A model generated the notes under the pieces. The model worked only from the letters and a program-made list of their open reading frames with translations, ran no database searches and was not told the DNA's origin. Shown piece after piece: positions 33,501 through 40,954 of a DNA stretch of 64,000 bases. Made by a program: the position numbers and the translations under genes. How positions within the stretch are numbered: the stretch's first letter is position 1; every line of letters starts with the position of its first letter. This DNA is from Dactylosporangium sp. AC04546. Its GTDB lineage: Bacteria; Actinomycetota; Actinomycetes; Mycobacteriales; Micromonosporaceae. The stretch is from NCBI RefSeq assembly GCF_022095675.1, contig NZ_JAHYSG010000019.1, forward strand, positions 62,001-126,000. The letters run 5' to 3'.

Positions 33501-34513
33501 CGGATCCGACGGTACTGCCGATGCCCGGTGCCGGACTGGTCACCCGGGCAGGCGCCCTGCTCGCGGTCGCCGAGCCGGCCGGCGCCGAGGAGCTGCTGAC
33601 CCTCGTGCGGCGGATCGCGGCCGACGGCGGCGACGGGCCCGACCTGGTCCGCCGGGTCGCCGAGCTGTTCCCAGCCGGCGAGCTCAGCTGCGCGGTGGCC
33701 GGCCCGACCGCCGACGGCGACCTCGCGGTCCTCGTCTGCGGTCACGCCACCGCGGAGGTCGACGGCCGCCACGAGCAGGTCCGCCTCACCGGCCCGGGTC
33801 CCGCCACGCGCGTGGTCGCCGGACCCGTCGCGGCGGTACGGCTGACGCTGCCCGGGGCCGGCGCGCCCCATCCGCTCGCCCGGCTCGACGGCGGGGTCGT
33901 CGGCGGCGCCGGGCTGAGCGCGCGCTTCCACACCGAACCGGCGCCGCCGCCGAAGGAGCCGGCCCCTCCGTTCGAGGCGGTGCTGCTCGTGCCGGGCTAC
34001 GCGCCGCCGCTGGCGCCGGTCGAGCCGGTCGCCGACACGGAGGTGCTCGTCGAGGGGGTCGACTGCAAGAACGGCCACTTCAACGACCCGGCCCTGCGGT
34101 ACTGCCAACGCTGCGGCATCGCCATGCACCAGCTGACGCTCGTGAGCCGGCTCGGGCCCCGCCCGCCGCTCGGCGTGCTGCTGCTCGACAACGGCATGAC
34201 GCTGCGGGCCGACGCCGACTACGTCGTCGGCCGGGACCCGGCCCGCGACCCCGACGTGGCCGCCGGCCGGGCCCGCCCGCTGCGCATCGCCGACTCCTAC
34301 GGCGGCATCTCCCGCCGGCACCTGCGCGTCAAGCTGTCCGGCTGGACCGTGCGCGTCGTCGACCTCGGCTCGGCCAACGGCACCTACGTCCAGGGCCCCG
34401 GTGCCGACGAGGCGCCGCGCGTCCCGGCCGGCGGGGCCGTCGAGGTCCGGCCCGGCGCAAAGATCATCTTCGGCCGCCGGTGGCTGCGCTACGAGTCGCA
34501 CCGCAATCCGTGA
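33497..34513 (+). CDS. Zinc-ribbon/FHA phosphopeptide-binding protein
   Basis: 338 residues in three parts. The N-terminal 150 residues have a PP2C-like alternation of strands, though without a full set of metal-binding aspartates. Then comes a zinc-ribbon-like C-K-N-G-H-F-N-D-P and Y-C-Q-R-C-G near residues 190-210. The C-terminal FHA domain has Y-V-V-G-R-D-P near residue 240, G-G-I-S-R-R-H-L-R-V and V-V-D-L-G-S-A-N-G-T-Y-V. FHA domains bind phosphothreonine, so this protein is the expected reader of the two Ser/Thr kinases encoded next. Both its ends overlap neighbouring genes by 4 bp. Confidence 0.85.
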   Translation: MTDPTVLPMPGAGLVTRAGALLAVAEPAGAEELLTLVRRIAADGGDGPDLVRRVAELFPAGELSCAVAGPTADGDLAVLVCGHATAEVDGRHEQVRLTGPGPATRVVAGPVAAVRLTLPGAGAPHPLARLDGGVVGGAGLSARFHTEPAPPPKEPAPPFEAVLLVPGYAPPLAPVEPVADTEVLVEGVDCKNGHFNDPALRYCQRCGIAMHQLTLVSRLGPRPPLGVLLLDNGMTLRADADYVVGRDPARDPDVAAGRARPLRIADSYGGISRRHLRVKLSGWTVRVVDLGSANGTYVQGPGADEAPRVPAGGAVEVRPGAKIIFGRRWLRYESHRNP

Positions 34514-35325
34514 GCGAAAGAGGTCAGTCCGCCGTGCAGGGAATCGCCGACTACGAGTTCATCCGGCCGCTGGGCGCCGGCAACCACGGCCAGTTCTACC
34601 TCGCCCGCCGCCCGGCCCGGCTGCCGGTCGACGTGGAGCTCGTCGCCGTCAAGGTGCTGTCCGCCGAGTCGAGCGACGCCGCGTTCCGCCGGGCCGTGCG
34701 GGAGCTGACCGCGTTCAGCGCGGTGGCGTCGCCGTACCTCGTCAGCCCGTTCGACGCCGGCCAGCAGGACGGCACGTTCTACTACTCGATGGAGTACCTG
34801 CCGGACGGCTCGCTCGCGAACCCGGCCGCGCCGCTCTCCCCCGCCGCCGCGCTGCGGGCCGTGGCCGACGCCGCCCGCGCGGTCGCCGACCTGCACGCCG
34901 CCGGCATCGTCCACCGCGACGTCAAGCCGGGCAACGTGCTGCTGCACCCGGGCGGCGGGAAGTTGTCCGACCTCGGCCTGGCCCAGGTCTTCACCGAGGG
35001 CGTGACGATCACCGGCATGGGCCCGCTCGACACGGTCGAGTACGTCGACCCGGCGGTGCTCATGGGCGGCCGGCCGGTGCCCGCCGCCGACGTGTGGTCG
35101 CTCGGCGTGCTGCTGCACCGGGTGGCCGGCGGCAGCAGCGTGTACGGCGACCTGCCGGACGGCGACGGCCTGCTCGCGCTGCGCCGGGTCCTCGCGGCCA
35201 CGCCACAGGTCAGCGGCGCGCTACCCGAACCGGTGGCCGGCATCGTCCGCGCCTGCCTCGGCCCGGCCGGCGAACGGCCGTCCGCCGCGGCGGTCGCCGC
35301 GCTGCTGTCTGAGACCGCTCGATGA
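34510..35325 (+). CDS. Soluble Ser/Thr protein kinase with DLG motif
   Basis: 271 residues, one kinase domain and little else. Glycine loop G-A-G-N-H-G-Q-F-Y-L-A, Lys in V-A-V-K-V-L, catalytic loop H-R-D-V-K-P-G-N-V-L, D-L-G in place of DFG, and an activation segment ending Y-V-D-P-A-V-L in place of the usual A-P-E. The peptide-binding lobe keeps D-V-W-S-L-G. It lacks a transmembrane helix, so unlike the second kinase it is cytosolic. Start and stop overlap the FHA and antiporter genes by 4 bp each, implying stoichiometric production. Confidence 0.87.
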   Translation: MSERGQSAVQGIADYEFIRPLGAGNHGQFYLARRPARLPVDVELVAVKVLSAESSDAAFRRAVRELTAFSAVASPYLVSPFDAGQQDGTFYYSMEYLPDGSLANPAAPLSPAAALRAVADAARAVADLHAAGIVHRDVKPGNVLLHPGGGKLSDLGLAQVFTEGVTITGMGPLDTVEYVDPAVLMGGRPVPAADVWSLGVLLHRVAGGSSVYGDLPDGDGLLALRRVLAATPQVSGALPEPVAGIVRACLGPAGERPSAAAVAALLSETAR

Positions 35326-37262
35326 GCGCGCACGCCGTCGGGCAGCTGATGCTCGGCCTCGCCAGCATCATCGTGCTGGCCCGGGTGCTCGGCCTGGCCG
35401 CCCGCAAGCTCGGCCAGCCGCCGGTCATCGGCGAGATCCTGGCCGGCATCCTGATGGGCCCCACGCTGTTCGGCGCCGCGGTCAGCGGCTGGCTGTTCCC
35501 CACCGAGGTGCGCACGGCCCTGGCCGGCCTGGCCAACGTCGGTCTGGTGCTGTTCATGTTCATCGTCGGCTACGAGGTGGACCTGGCCGCCGTGCGCGGC
35601 CGGCGCCGGGCCGCGGTGTCGGTCTCGGTCGGCTCCGTCGTGCTGCCGCTCGGCCTGGGCACCGGGCTCGCCTTCTGGCTGGCCGGCCACCACGACGTCA
35701 CCGACGTGGCGCCGTTCGCGCTGTTCATGGGCGCGGCGATGTCCGTGACCGCGTTCCCGGTGCTGGCCCGCATCCTCGCCGACCGGGGCATGCTGCGCAC
35801 CGAGGTCGGCGGGCTCGCGCTGGCCAGCGGCGCCGTCGACGACGTCGTCGCGTGGACCCTGCTCGCGGGCGTCGTCGCACTCGGCGCCGGCGGTGGGGAG
35901 GTGCCCTGGCAGGTGCTGCTCGCCCTGCCGTACGTGCTGGTGATGTTCCTGGTCGTCCGCCCGCTGCTGCGGCGGCTCGTCGCCGCCCGCGAGCGGGCCG
36001 GCCGGCTCACCCCCGACATCCTCGCCGTGATCCTCATCGGGCTGCTGCTGTCGTGCTGGTTCACCGAGGCCATCGGCGTCCACGCCATCTTCGGCGCATT
36101 CCTGTTCGGCGCCGTCATGCCCCGGCTCGGCGGCGAGGCGCTGCGCCACGAGACCCTCGAACGGCTGGAGCAGCTCAGCGTCCTCGTCCTGCTCCCGGTG
36201 TTCTTCGTCATCGCCGGCCTGCGCGTCGACCTGTCCACAGTGGATGGCCGTGGGCTGATCGACCTCGCGCTCATCCTGGCCGTCGCGATCACCGGCAAGT
36301 TCCTCGGCGCCTACGCCGGCGCGCGGCTCAACCGGATCGACGCCCGCCGCTCCGGCGCCCTCGCGACGCTGATGAACACGCGGGGCCTGACCGAGATCGT
36401 GATCCTCACCGTCGGCCTGCAACTGGGCATCCTGCCCGCCGACCTGTTCTCGCTGATGGTGGTGATGGCGCTGGTCACCACGGCGATGGCCGGCCCGCTG
36501 CTCGCGGTCGTCTATCCGCGGCGGATGGTCGAGCAGGATGCCGCCGACCTGCGGAAGGCGGCGCTCGGTGTACCGGAGGCATACCGCGTCCTCGTCGTCG
36601 TCCCGCCCGGGGCGGCGGCGGCACCCGTCGTCGAGCTGGCCACCGACCTCGCCGTGCGGCGCGAGCCGGCCGAGGTGCTGCTGAGCCGCGTCGTGCCCTA
36701 CGAGCAGTCGCGCATCGAGGTCGGCTCCGGCCTGTCCGGCGACCTGCTCGCGATGACCGCATCGATGGCCGAGCTGCACCGGCTGGCCGGGCCGGTCCGC
36801 GAGCGGGGGCCGGCGGCGCCGGTGTTCGCCCGGTTCAGCGCCGACCCGGCGGCCGAGGTCCGGGCCCAGATCGACGTCGCCCGCCCCGACACGGTCGTGC
36901 TCGGCGGCGACCACCCCGAGCTGGCCGGCGCCGGTCCCCGGCTGGTGACGGTGATCGCGCCGCCGCCGGCCGGCTGGGACACGGTCGTGGTCCGGGCCGG
37001 CGACGACGCCGACGGCGAGGCCGCGGTGCGGGTCGGCGCCGACCTGGCGGCCGCCCGCGACGCGGTCCTGGTGGTCGACGCCGGCCCGCGCCCGCCGCGC
37101 CGTATTGTCACGGTGCTCGACGAGCTCGGCTGGGCCGGCGCCGCCGGCCGGGCCGCTCCGCCGTCGGCGCTCGTCGTCGCCACCGGCCCGGCGGCGGGCG
37201 CGCATCTGCTCGTGCGGGCCCGGACCGAGGCACCGGCCGCGCCTGTACCGGCCCCGGCGTGA
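35322..37262 (+). CDS. CPA2/Kef-type cation:proton antiporter with cytosolic USP-like tail
   Basis: 646 residues. The first about 410 form a Na+/H+-exchanger domain of 12 helices with G-Q-P-P-V-I-G-E-I-L-A-G-I, M-S-V-T-A-F-P-V-L-A-R-I-L and D-D-V-V-A-W (the ion-binding aspartates of CPA2). N-T-R-G-L-T-E-I-V-I-L follows near the end. The last 220 residues resemble two degraded universal-stress-protein-like lobes (R-V-L-V-V-V-P-P-G, V-V-L-G-G-D-H-P-E) that could bind nucleotides or be phosphorylated. It exchanges K+ or Na+ for protons. Its kinase neighbours suggest phosphorylation-controlled gating, which is inference. Confidence 0.9.
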   Translation: MSAHAVGQLMLGLASIIVLARVLGLAARKLGQPPVIGEILAGILMGPTLFGAAVSGWLFPTEVRTALAGLANVGLVLFMFIVGYEVDLAAVRGRRRAAVSVSVGSVVLPLGLGTGLAFWLAGHHDVTDVAPFALFMGAAMSVTAFPVLARILADRGMLRTEVGGLALASGAVDDVVAWTLLAGVVALGAGGGEVPWQVLLALPYVLVMFLVVRPLLRRLVAARERAGRLTPDILAVILIGLLLSCWFTEAIGVHAIFGAFLFGAVMPRLGGEALRHETLERLEQLSVLVLLPVFFVIAGLRVDLSTVDGRGLIDLALILAVAITGKFLGAYAGARLNRIDARRSGALATLMNTRGLTEIVILTVGLQLGILPADLFSLMVVMALVTTAMAGPLLAVVYPRRMVEQDAADLRKAALGVPEAYRVLVVVPPGAAAAPVVELATDLAVRREPAEVLLSRVVPYEQSRIEVGSGLSGDLLAMTASMAELHRLAGPVRERGPAAPVFARFSADPAAEVRAQIDVARPDTVVLGGDHPELAGAGPRLVTVIAPPPAGWDTVVVRAGDDADGEAAVRVGADLAAARDAVLVVDAGPRPPRRIVTVLDELGWAGAAGRAAPPSALVVATGPAAGAHLLVRARTEAPAAPVPAPA

Positions 37263-37278
37263 CCTGGAAAGGACGACG

Positions 37279-39108
37279 ATGACCGGCAACCACGCGCCGT
37301 TGCGCGACGGGGATCCGCGGCGGCTCGGCCGGTACACCGTGGTCGGGCGCCTCGGCGAGGGCGGCATGGGCACCGTGTACCTCGCCACCGCCCCCGACGG
37401 CGTGCCGGTCGCCGTCAAGGTGGTGCGCACCGACCTGGCACACGACGAGCAGTTCCGCCGCCGGTTCCGCAGCGAGGTCAACCGGGCCCGGCAGGTGCCG
37501 CCGTTCTGCACCGCGGAGGTGCTCGACGCCGCCCCCGACGACGAGCGGCCCTACCTCGTCGTCGAGTACGTCGACGGGCCGAGCCTGGCCGCCGTGGTCC
37601 GCGACCGGGGGCCGCTGTCCCAGGCGAACCTGCACGGGCTGGCGATCGGCGTCGCGACCGCGCTCACCGCGATCCACGGCGCCGGCGTGGTCCACCGCGA
37701 CCTGAAGCCCAACAACGTGCTGCTCGCCGCGGGCAGCCCGAAGGTCATCGACTTCGGCATCGCGCACTCGCCGCAGGCCACCACCGGGCACACCCGGACC
37801 GACCAGGTGGTCGGCACGGTGGCCTACATGGCTCCGGAGCGGTTCGGGCCGGAGTCGAGCGGCAGCACCACGCCGGCCGCGGACATCTTCTCGTGGGGTG
37901 CGGTCATCGCGTACGCCGGCACCGGGCGCAACCCGTTCGGCTCCGACGCGGCGCCGGTGGTCGCGGCGCGGATCCTGACCCAGCCGCCGGACCTGTCCGG
38001 GCTGTCCGGGCCGCTGCGGGAGCTTGTGGCGCAGGCGCTCGCCAAGGATCCTGCCGAGCGGCCGACGGCTCGGGAGCTCGTCGATCGGCTCCTGACGGCC
38101 GGGCCCGCGCAGTCGGCGCTCGCGCGGCAGCCCGATCTGCTGGCGGCGGTCGAGGAGGTCCAGGCGACGGACGTGGCTCCGGCGCTGGACCCGGTTGCCG
38201 CGCCGGGCGTTGGTGCGGCTGGACTTTCGGCGGACGCGGGCGCCGCGGCTGGGCTCGCCCCCGATGCCACGACCCGGCTGGACGACTCGGCATTGCCGCA
38301 CGTGCTGGCGGCCTCCGCTCCCGTGCCCGCTCCCATACCCGTCTCGGCCGCGACGGTCGCCGCGCCGCTTCCCCCGTCGTCGGGGCGGTTCGGGCGGATC
38401 ACGCTCGCCGTCGTCGCGGTCGTCGCGCTGCTGACGTCGCTGGCGGTGGCGGGCCTGATGTACGGCATCATCCCCCTGCCGGATCGTGGCCCCCAGGCCC
38501 AGGCCTCCAGCGCGCCCGCCACGTCCGGCGCCGCGTCACCGTCGGGCGCCGCCGACCGGGTGCTGTTCACCGACCGGCTGACGAGCGAGCAGCTCTGGCA
38601 GCCCCGCGACGACAAGGAGAACGACGCGACCTGCGCGTTCCAGAACGCGCTCGTCGTCACCCGGCAGAGTGTCGGCTCGTACCGCTGCCCGGGCCCGCGC
38701 AACGAGGTGGCCGACTTCGCCATGACCGTCGACGTGCGGCTGCAGACCGCCGCCAGCTGCGCCGCGATCTGGTTCCGCTTCGACACCGGCGGCTACGTGC
38801 TGCGGGTCTGCGCCGACGGCTACCACGTGGCCACCCACGGCGTCGGCGGCCCGGCGGCGGTCACGACGGTGGAGGACTATCCGTTCGCCGCCCCGCTCGC
38901 GGTCCAGGCGGTCGCGAAGGTCGGCATCGAGGCGCGGGGCGCCGACATGACCTTCACCCGCGACGGGCAGCCGCTGGGCACCTATCACGACCCGACGTTC
39001 GACCGCGGCCGGGTCGTCATCGGCATCTTCCCCGACCCGAAGACGACGGCCGCCCCGCCGTTCTCGGTGGCGTTCACGAACATCGAGGTCCGCGTCCCCT
39101 CGGCATGA
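37279..39108 (+). CDS. Receptor-type Ser/Thr protein kinase with extracellular sensor domain
   Basis: 609 residues. Cytosolic PknB-type kinase (16-275): L-G-E-G-G-M-G-T-V-Y-L, V-A-V-K-V-V, H-R-D-L-K-P-N-N-V-L, D-F-G-I-A, G-T-V-A-Y-M-A-P-E. A 100-residue Ala/Pro-rich linker leads to one membrane helix near residues 375-398, then a Ser/Ala linker and an extracellular beta-sandwich-like domain (about 430-609). That domain has four cysteines (A-T-C-A-F, Y-R-C-P-G, A-S-C-A-A, R-V-C-A-D-G) and a lectin/DUF1080-like pattern. It would sense a ligand outside and phosphorylate Thr residues inside, with the FHA protein as reader. 16 bp after the antiporter, with GGAAAGGA upstream. Confidence 0.92.
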   Translation: MTGNHAPLRDGDPRRLGRYTVVGRLGEGGMGTVYLATAPDGVPVAVKVVRTDLAHDEQFRRRFRSEVNRARQVPPFCTAEVLDAAPDDERPYLVVEYVDGPSLAAVVRDRGPLSQANLHGLAIGVATALTAIHGAGVVHRDLKPNNVLLAAGSPKVIDFGIAHSPQATTGHTRTDQVVGTVAYMAPERFGPESSGSTTPAADIFSWGAVIAYAGTGRNPFGSDAAPVVAARILTQPPDLSGLSGPLRELVAQALAKDPAERPTARELVDRLLTAGPAQSALARQPDLLAAVEEVQATDVAPALDPVAAPGVGAAGLSADAGAAAGLAPDATTRLDDSALPHVLAASAPVPAPIPVSAATVAAPLPPSSGRFGRITLAVVAVVALLTSLAVAGLMYGIIPLPDRGPQAQASSAPATSGAASPSGAADRVLFTDRLTSEQLWQPRDDKENDATCAFQNALVVTRQSVGSYRCPGPRNEVADFAMTVDVRLQTAASCAAIWFRFDTGGYVLRVCADGYHVATHGVGGPAAVTTVEDYPFAAPLAVQAVAKVGIEARGADMTFTRDGQPLGTYHDPTFDRGRVVIGIFPDPKTTAAPPFSVAFTNIEVRVPSA

Positions 39109-39122
39109 GGGGACGCGGCCTC
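39085..39122. terminator. Strong terminator closing the kinase/antiporter operon
   Basis: A 12-bp perfect stem (39090-39101 with 39107-39118, 5-base loop GGCAT) is extended by GAGG/CCTC with one bulged base. It overlaps the last codons and the stop of the kinase and lies 6 bp before the end of the convergent DUF1269 gene, so it may serve both. Confidence 0.8.
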
Positions 39123-39128
39123 GTGCCG

Positions 39129-39635
39129 TCACGCGTGGGCCATGTGCTGGGCCTCGATCGCGGCGCGCAGCCGCTGCTCCGCGTCCATGTTCAGCGAGCT
39201 GTGCAGGAGCCGCCCGCCGAAGTTGTGCGGCGCCATCTCCGCCATCACCTTGTCGACCGTCACCTGGTCGACGAGCAGGAACATGGCCGCCGTCCCGGGC
39301 TCGAGCGACTGGGCGAGGTCCTTCATGAACTTGTCGTCGACCCCGACGTCCGTGGCCTTCCCGGCGAGCGCGCCGGCTCCCGCGCCGATCGCCATGCCGA
39401 GGAACGGGGCGAAGAACAGCAACCCGATGAGTCCACCCCAGAGCGCCCCACCGGCCGCACCCATGCCCGCCATGGAGCTGGACTGGTGCAGCTTGATCTT
39501 GCCGTCGGTGCCGACGTCGACGACCGCGGCATCCCGCACCGAGATGAGGCCCTGCCGCTGCAGGTCCATAATCTTGTCCCGCGCCGCGTTGGCGGTGGAC
39601 AGGTCGCGGTAGCCGATCGCAACGAGCTCAGTCAT
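39129..39635 (-). CDS. DUF1269 membrane-associated stress protein
   Basis: 168 residues. It has the DUF1269 pattern: an N-terminal M-x-E-L-V-A-I-G-Y, A-A-V-V-D-V-G-T-D-G-K-I-K-L-H-Q, and a Gly/Ala-rich membrane hairpin (G-A-A-G-G-A-L-W-G-G-L-I-G-L-L-F, A-I-G-A-G-A-G-A-L-A-G). The end is L-R-A-A-I-E-A. The glycine zipper probably inserts into or lies on the membrane. Family function is unknown; such genes are often stress-induced. The 209 bp upstream (39636-39844) hold no gene. Confidence 0.8.
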   Translation of the reverse strand: MTELVAIGYRDLSTANAARDKIMDLQRQGLISVRDAAVVDVGTDGKIKLHQSSSMAGMGAAGGALWGGLIGLLFFAPFLGMAIGAGAGALAGKATDVGVDDKFMKDLAQSLEPGTAAMFLLVDQVTVDKVMAEMAPHNFGGRLLHSSLNMDAEQRLRAAIEAQHMAHA

Positions 39636-39844
39636 GGATCCTTCCCTTTCTCCACACCGGCCGCGGCGGCCCGGTCGGACGCCGCACGAGGCAAGCGTCG
39701 CGGCGGATGCCCGAACCGAACCCACCCGAGCCGGGCTAGGTCCGTTCCGCCCACCCGGATGGGCGATCCCGCTTTGGGTGTTGTAGTTCGCCGAAGGGCT
39801 CCCCATCGGCCACCGCCACGCCCTCTCCCAGATCACTATGAGCG

Positions 39845-40447
39845 TCACGGCTCCGTGGCACGCCGTGCGCGGAGCGCCCGGACCTTGTGGCGGTTGCCGC
39901 AGCGCTCCATCGCGCACCAGCGGCGGGCGCCGGGGCGGGACGAGTCGACGAACACCAGCGGGCAGTTGTCGCCGGCGCACTCACGGATGCGTCCGGACAG
40001 CGGCCCGGACAGCAGCTCGACCATCTCCCGCGCCAGCGTCGAGAGCGCCTGCGTGGCCCGCACCGGCGGCGCCCATCTCGCGGTCGTGCCGCTGTCGGCG
40101 AGCTCGGGGACCAGCGACGGCGCTGCCGCGGCGCGGTTGATGATCGCGATGGCGCCGGCGTCGAGGGGCTGCCCCGCCGCCCGGGCGTGCGCCGTTTCCC
40201 AGATCGCCTGGCGAAGTGCCTTCGCGGCGGCCAGCTCTTGGGCCGTCACGGGGATCGGTATGACGGCGGCCAGCGGCGGTGCGGCCAGCCAGTCGCCGAG
40301 GTCGCCGGGCTCGTGGAGGGTTTCGAACACCGCGTACTGACCCTCGCCGCCCGTGTGGGCGAAGTCCAGGCAGACGGCGCCGGCGTCGAACCAGAACGAC
40401 CCTCCCTTGGGGTCGTGCAGCACCCGCCCGGTTGCGTAGGTCCGCAT
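39845..40447 (-). CDS. CGNR zinc-finger transcriptional regulator
   Basis: 200 residues. The C-terminal CGNR zinc finger has C-x4-C (E-C-A-G-D-N-C-P), then R-R-W-C-A-M-E-R-C-G-N-R-H-K, which binds DNA. The N-terminal 130 residues (ABATE-type domain, starting F-x-F-x-A-G-A-V-C-L-D-F-A-H-T) would bind a stress ligand. The start at 40447 is directly preceded by a palindromic repeat containing TATAGT 8 bases upstream, so the gene is probably leaderless and autoregulated. It is divergent from RidA, its likely target. Confidence 0.87.
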   Translation of the reverse strand: MRTYATGRVLHDPKGGSFWFDAGAVCLDFAHTGGEGQYAVFETLHEPGDLGDWLAAPPLAAVIPIPVTAQELAAAKALRQAIWETAHARAAGQPLDAGAIAIINRAAAAPSLVPELADSGTTARWAPPVRATQALSTLAREMVELLSGPLSGRIRECAGDNCPLVFVDSSRPGARRWCAMERCGNRHKVRALRARRATEP

Positions 40448-40492
40448 GTAACCACTATAACTGGTGTCAGCAGTAACCCCTATTACCGGTTT
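40448..40492. promoter_or_regulatory. Tandem operator repeats between CGNR regulator and RidA
   Basis: GTAACCACTATAACTGGT (40448-40465) and GTAACCCCTATTACCGGT (40473-40490) are 15/18 identical, roughly palindromic (AACC...GGTT) and offset by exactly 25 bp. Each contains a -10-like TATAAC/TATTAC, one for each divergent gene. Probable binding sites of the CGNR protein. Confidence 0.7.
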
Positions 40493-40513
40493 CATGGTCG
40501 AGGAGGTCACCAC

Positions 40514-40903
40514 ATGAGCACGCGCCACATCAACCCGGAAGGGCTGCACCGCAGCCCCGCCTTCAGTCAGGCCGTCGTGGTGGAGCAGCCGACGAAGACG
40601 ATCTACATCGGCGGGCAGAACGGCGTCGACTCCGACGGAAAGGTCGTCGGTCCCACCGTCGGAGAACAGGCCCTGCAGGCGTTGCGCAACCTCGCGACGA
40701 TCCTGGAGAGCGAGGGAGCGAGCCTGGCGAACATCGTGCACTGGACCATCGCCGCGGCCGACGGCCACGCCTTCGACGAGGGCGTGGCGGCCTTCCAGCA
40801 GGTGTGGAATCCCGCCGACCCGCCGCCGGCCATCACGGTCCACGTGGTCGCCGGCCTGGGCCCCGGCTTCCTCGTCGAGATCGACGCCATCGCGGTCATT
40901 TGA
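40514..40903 (+). CDS. RidA/YjgF-family enamine/imine deaminase
   Basis: 129 residues with the Rid fold: a long strand T-I-Y-I-G-G-Q-N-G-V-D, D-G-K-V-V-G-P-T-V-G-E-Q-A-L-Q-A-L-R-N-L, and A-I-T-V-H-V-V-A-G-L-G near the end. The Arg of canonical RidA that binds the carboxylate (V-R-A/T-V) is not obvious; this position reads I-T-V-H-V, so it may be a Rid subgroup without deaminase activity. GAGGAGG precedes the ATG. Probably controlled by the divergent CGNR regulator. Confidence 0.82.
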   Translation: MSTRHINPEGLHRSPAFSQAVVVEQPTKTIYIGGQNGVDSDGKVVGPTVGEQALQALRNLATILESEGASLANIVHWTIAAADGHAFDEGVAAFQQVWNPADPPPAITVHVVAGLGPGFLVEIDAIAVI

Positions 40904-40906
40904 CGA

Positions 40907-40953
40907 CGCTGCTCGATGAGCAGCGCCGGCGAGATGCCCGGACCGGCTCCGGC
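40907..40953. terminator. Hairpin(s) between convergent RidA and PfkB genes
   Basis: CGCTGCTC-GAT-GAGCAGCG (40907-40925) is a perfect 8-bp stem just after the RidA stop. A second weaker stem (GATGCC/GGCATC) follows before the PfkB stop. Together they likely terminate both genes. Confidence 0.6.
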
Positions 40954-40954
40954 A

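Noticed and set aside
34782..37511. 909-residue antisense ORF opposite the kinase and antiporter genes
   Set aside because: Composition is Gln/Arg/Asp-rich low-complexity typical of GC-rich shadow frames; the plus strand carries clear families here.
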